8,290 nucleotides of DNA. It comes from an uncultured Erythrobacteraceae bacterium (GTDB lineage: Bacteria > Pseudomonadota > Alphaproteobacteria > Sphingomonadales > Sphingomonadaceae). A program made the position numbers and the translations under genes. Below, in pieces: positions 6,329 to 8,290 of the stretch (the first letter of the stretch is position 1; the number at the start of each line of letters is the position of its first letter). Location of the stretch: positions 1-8,290 of the forward strand of contig CATMNW010000089.1 of the NCBI GenBank assembly GCA_950071875.1, written 5' to 3'. Below the pieces are notes generated by a model that ran no database searches, had not been told where the DNA came from, and worked only from the letters and a program-made list of their open reading frames with translations.

Positions 6329-7750
6329 ATGACGCTTAAAGCCATTCTCGCCGCCGGAGCTGCCGTTCTCGCCGCGCCCACGTTCGCGCAAGACGCAGAT
6401 CCCATCGCACAGGTCGAGGCACAGGAGGAGCGCACAGAGCGGGTCGCCAGGCAGATTTGGGAATTTGCGGAACTCGGTTATCTCGAAACCCAATCGAGCG
6501 GGCTGCTGGTCGACGAACTGCAGAAAGAAGGTTTCTCGATACGATCCAGCGTGGCCGACATTCCGACCGCCTTTGTCGCCGAATGGGGCGAGGGCGGTCC
6601 GGTAATCGGTTTGTTGGCGGAGTTCGACGCTTTGCCTGGAATCAACCAGTCCGCTTCTCCCACCCGTGATCCCGTGGAGGGCAAGCATGCCGGTCATGCC
6701 TGCGGGCACAACCTTTTCGGCGCAGGTTCGCTGAGTGCTGCCATTGCGATCAGGAACTGGCTCGAGGCGACGGGGACACCGGGCCGAGTGCGCCTGTACG
6801 GCACTCCGGCGGAAGAAGGTGGTTCGGGCAAGGTCTACATGGCGCGCGCAGGACTTTTCGACGATGCCGATTTCGTGATCGACTGGCATCCGGCCGACCG
6901 AAATTCCGCCGCTTCGCGCATGAGTCTCGCCAATCGTTCGGGCAAGTTCCGCTTCCGCGGGATCTCGGCCCACGCAGCCGGGGCGCCCGAGCGTGGCCGC
7001 TCGGCCCTGGACGGGGTCGAGGCAATGAACATGATGGTCAACATGATGCGTGAGCACACCACGATGGACACGCGCATCCACTACGTGATTACCAGTGGCG
7101 GCAGCGCACCGAACGTGGTCCCTGACTTCGCCGAGGTGTTTTACTACGTCCGTCATTCGGATGCCGACGAGGTTCGTGCCCTGTGGCCGCGCCTCGAAGC
7201 GGCGGCCGAGGGCGCGGCCATGGGCACGGGGACCGAGGTCGACTGGGAAATCATCCATGGCAACAATCCGACGCTCCCGGTCGAATCGCTGCAGTTGATG
7301 ATGACCGAAAAGCTGAATGCACTCGAGCCGCTGGAATACACAGCCGAGGAGCTGGAATGGGCGGCGACGATCCGCGAGAGCCTGGGTGACGACGCGCCCG
7401 AGCTTTCAGCGGCGCAGTCGGTGGAGGAATACGCTGTCCTGACCGGCTATGGTTCTACCGATGTCGGCGATGTAAGCCGAGCTGTCCCGACGGTAAGCGT
7501 ACGAACGGCGACCTGGGTGCCCGGCACTGCCGCGCACAGCTGGCAGGCTGTTGCAGCCAGCGGTCACAGCTATGGCGCAAAGGGCACGCAGCACGCGGCC
7601 AAGGCCATGATACTTGCCGCGGTGGAACTGTATACGAACCCTGACTTGCGCGAACGTGCAACGGCGGAATTCAACGAAGCCCGCGGAGAGGGTTACGTAT
7701 ACGAATCTCTTCTTGGAGACCGGAAGCCGCCACTCGACTATCGCCGGTGA
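6329..7750 (+). CDS. Exported M20-family amidohydrolase (AbgB/HipO-like)
   Basis: This 473-residue protein is a metal-dependent amidohydrolase/peptidase of family M20, closest in style to p-aminobenzoyl-glutamate hydrolase subunit B and aminoacylase-like members. A signal peptide (MTLKAILAAGAAVLAAPTFA, cut before QDADP) predicts a periplasmic location, unlike cytosolic AbgB. Metal-site motifs are intact: AEFDALPG (D100), HACGHN (C125, H127), GTPAEEGGSGK (E162, E163), DWHP (H187), and TAAHSW (H403). The lid/dimerisation domain with FRGISAHAAGAPERGRSALD (H215) lies between. It probably hydrolyses an N-acyl or N-aroyl amino acid or a small peptide; the exact substrate is unknown. ATG 6329 is chosen because AGGGAG lies at 6317-6322. 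It diverges from the 134-aa gene across 63 bases, and its TGA abuts the stop of the convergent gene remnant. Confidence 0.92.
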   Translation: MTLKAILAAGAAVLAAPTFAQDADPIAQVEAQEERTERVARQIWEFAELGYLETQSSGLLVDELQKEGFSIRSSVADIPTAFVAEWGEGGPVIGLLAEFDALPGINQSASPTRDPVEGKHAGHACGHNLFGAGSLSAAIAIRNWLEATGTPGRVRLYGTPAEEGGSGKVYMARAGLFDDADFVIDWHPADRNSAASRMSLANRSGKFRFRGISAHAAGAPERGRSALDGVEAMNMMVNMMREHTTMDTRIHYVITSGGSAPNVVPDFAEVFYYVRHSDADEVRALWPRLEAAAEGAAMGTGTEVDWEIIHGNNPTLPVESLQLMMTEKLNALEPLEYTAEELEWAATIRESLGDDAPELSAAQSVEEYAVLTGYGSTDVGDVSRAVPTVSVRTATWVPGTAAHSWQAVAASGHSYGAKGTQHAAKAMILAAVELYTNPDLRERATAEFNEARGEGYVYESLLGDRKPPLDYRR

Positions 7751-8011
7751 TCAGCTGCTGGCAGCCCCGGCGAACATGTCCATTGCCGGACGTACCGGAC
7801 TGACGTCGTAGCCTGCCACTGCTGCCGCCTCGGCGATCTGGTCGGGGCTGGCGCCTCCACGTGCCTGGGCGAGCGACCAGAGTAGGGTCGATCGCGTCCC
7901 CGAACGGCAATACCCGAGTACAGGACCCTGGGCGCTGGCAAGTGCTTCCTGCAGCGCTTGCACCTGCGGTTCCAGCAGGGCCGCTATTGACAGGTCGGAC
8001 CCGGCCCCGCA
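7751..8011 (-). pseudogene. TIGR01244/DUF442-type sulfurtransferase-phosphatase, N-terminal half missing
   Basis: The - strand frame is open from 8011 (just after an in-frame TGA at 8014-8012) to the TGA at 7753-7751. It encodes QVQALQEALASAQGPVLGYCRSGTRSTLLWSLAQ... and ends MDMFAGAASS. The loop CRSGTRS with its following helix is the active-site signature of the DUF442/TIGR01244 rhodanese-phosphatase fold (often a domain of 'beta-lactamase hydrolase-like' proteins). In that family about 55-65 residues precede this part, including a conserved strand-helix region with NRPD-like sequence. I could find nothing like that in any - strand frame upstream, and the only start is a GTG at 7963 (70 aa). 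I read this as a decayed, 5'-truncated gene. A short functional protein from 7963 cannot be excluded. Confidence 0.6.
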
Positions 8012-8070
8012 TCATTCCGGCACGACACCGAATTTCTATTATCCCTTGTTTTGACAATTTGAGGTCTCCA

Positions 8071-8290
8071 ATGGCGACGATATTCGCAACCGAGTCAATT
8101 GGCCTTGACGGGCTGTTTCAATTCTCCCCTCTTCCATATGCGCATGTCGGCGGGCCCGGGAATACCACCTGGACCGGCAACGGCTATGACAACACCTATG
8201 CCGGAGGGCTGGGCGATGAAGAGGTGTCCGGCTTTCACGATCTCGGGCATCTGGCGGTGGAAGAAGGTGAGCAGCAGCGTGCGGATATGC
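8071..8290 (+). CDS. Unidentified protein, N-terminal part (3' end outside window)
   Basis: An open frame starts at ATG 8071 and runs off the window after 73 codons. GAGG at 8061-8064 is a well-spaced ribosome binding site (6 bases). The product begins MATIFATESIGLDGLFQFSP and has no signal peptide. It is rich in Gly, Asp, Glu and aromatic residues. The stretch YAGGLGDEEVSG (about residues 43-54) contains GGLGDEEVS, one mismatch from the RTX calcium-binding nonapeptide GGxGxDxUx. No signal peptide plus an RTX-like unit would suit a type I secreted surface protein, but a single imperfect unit is weak evidence. The frame is also open upstream of 8071, so the start rests on the ribosome binding site and on the AT-richer leader before it. 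I cannot assign a function. Confidence 0.6.
   Translation, partial: MATIFATESIGLDGLFQFSPLPYAHVGGPGNTTWTGNGYDNTYAGGLGDEEVSGFHDLGHLAVEEGEQQRADM

Noticed and set aside
6266..7258. Long - strand open frame that extends the 134-aa protein to 465 residues
   Set aside because: It runs antisense through the M20 gene, whose motifs are unmistakable; the extra sequence is rich in Arg, His and Gly with no recognisable domain, and a hydrophobic N-terminus begins at the ATG at 6265.
8051..8056. TTGACA as a -35 box for the gene at 8071
   Set aside because: It is only 14 bases from the ATG; a -10 box at normal spacing would fall inside the coding region and none is seen there.
7671..8057. 128-residue - strand open frame over the M20 end and the remnant
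   Set aside because: It is out of frame with the CRSGTRS-containing fragment and antisense to the M20 C-terminus; Arg/Gly-rich with no motif.

Overview
The window is a chromosomal piece of an alphaproteobacterium. High GC, GTG starts, an NtrC/sigma-54-type glnK-amtB unit and the style of the proteins point to Sphingomonadales, perhaps an Erythrobacter/Qipengyuania-like marine bacterium. The order is inferred from general impression, not from a search. I see no RNA genes, CRISPR array, insertion sequence or prophage.

Left part, + strand: the C-terminal end of an alpha/beta hydrolase (to 425), then an endonuclease/exonuclease/phosphatase (EEP) family protein (466-1167). A 145-base gap follows that carries a textbook sigma-54 promoter (1243-1258). 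It drives glnK (1313-1651) and amtB (1669-3006), the P-II signalling protein and the ammonium channel it plugs. This operon ends in two successive hairpins: a long one with a CT-rich loop (3017-3062) and a true intrinsic terminator (3098-3129).

Middle, - strand: a tight three-gene operon read from right to left. It holds a 134-aa membrane-anchored protein of unknown function (6265-5861), a di-iron fatty acid hydroxylase/sterol desaturase-family membrane enzyme (5855-4917) and a GMC-family FAD alcohol dehydrogenase (4892-3306). Spacings are 5 and 24 bases. A hydroxylase followed by an alcohol dehydrogenase suggests hydroxylation and then oxidation of one lipophilic substrate, which is not identifiable from sequence. 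A palindrome between the last two genes covers part of the GMC ribosome binding site and suggests translational coupling.

Right part: diverging from that operon is an exported M20-family amidohydrolase of the AbgB/HipO type (6329-7750). Its stop codon abuts, in a shared TGATCA, the stop of a convergent - strand gene remnant. That remnant is the C-terminal, rhodanese/phosphatase-loop half of a TIGR01244 (DUF442)-type protein whose N-terminal half is absent. Beyond it a short AT-richer stretch leads to the start (8071) of a + strand gene that runs off the window. It is unidentified and has one RTX-like nonapeptide.

Most of the window is ordinary housekeeping and metabolism. The points most worth following are the hydroxylase/GMC/unknown-protein operon, its intercistronic palindrome, the decayed gene boundary near 7980-8070 and the structured 3' end of glnK-amtB.
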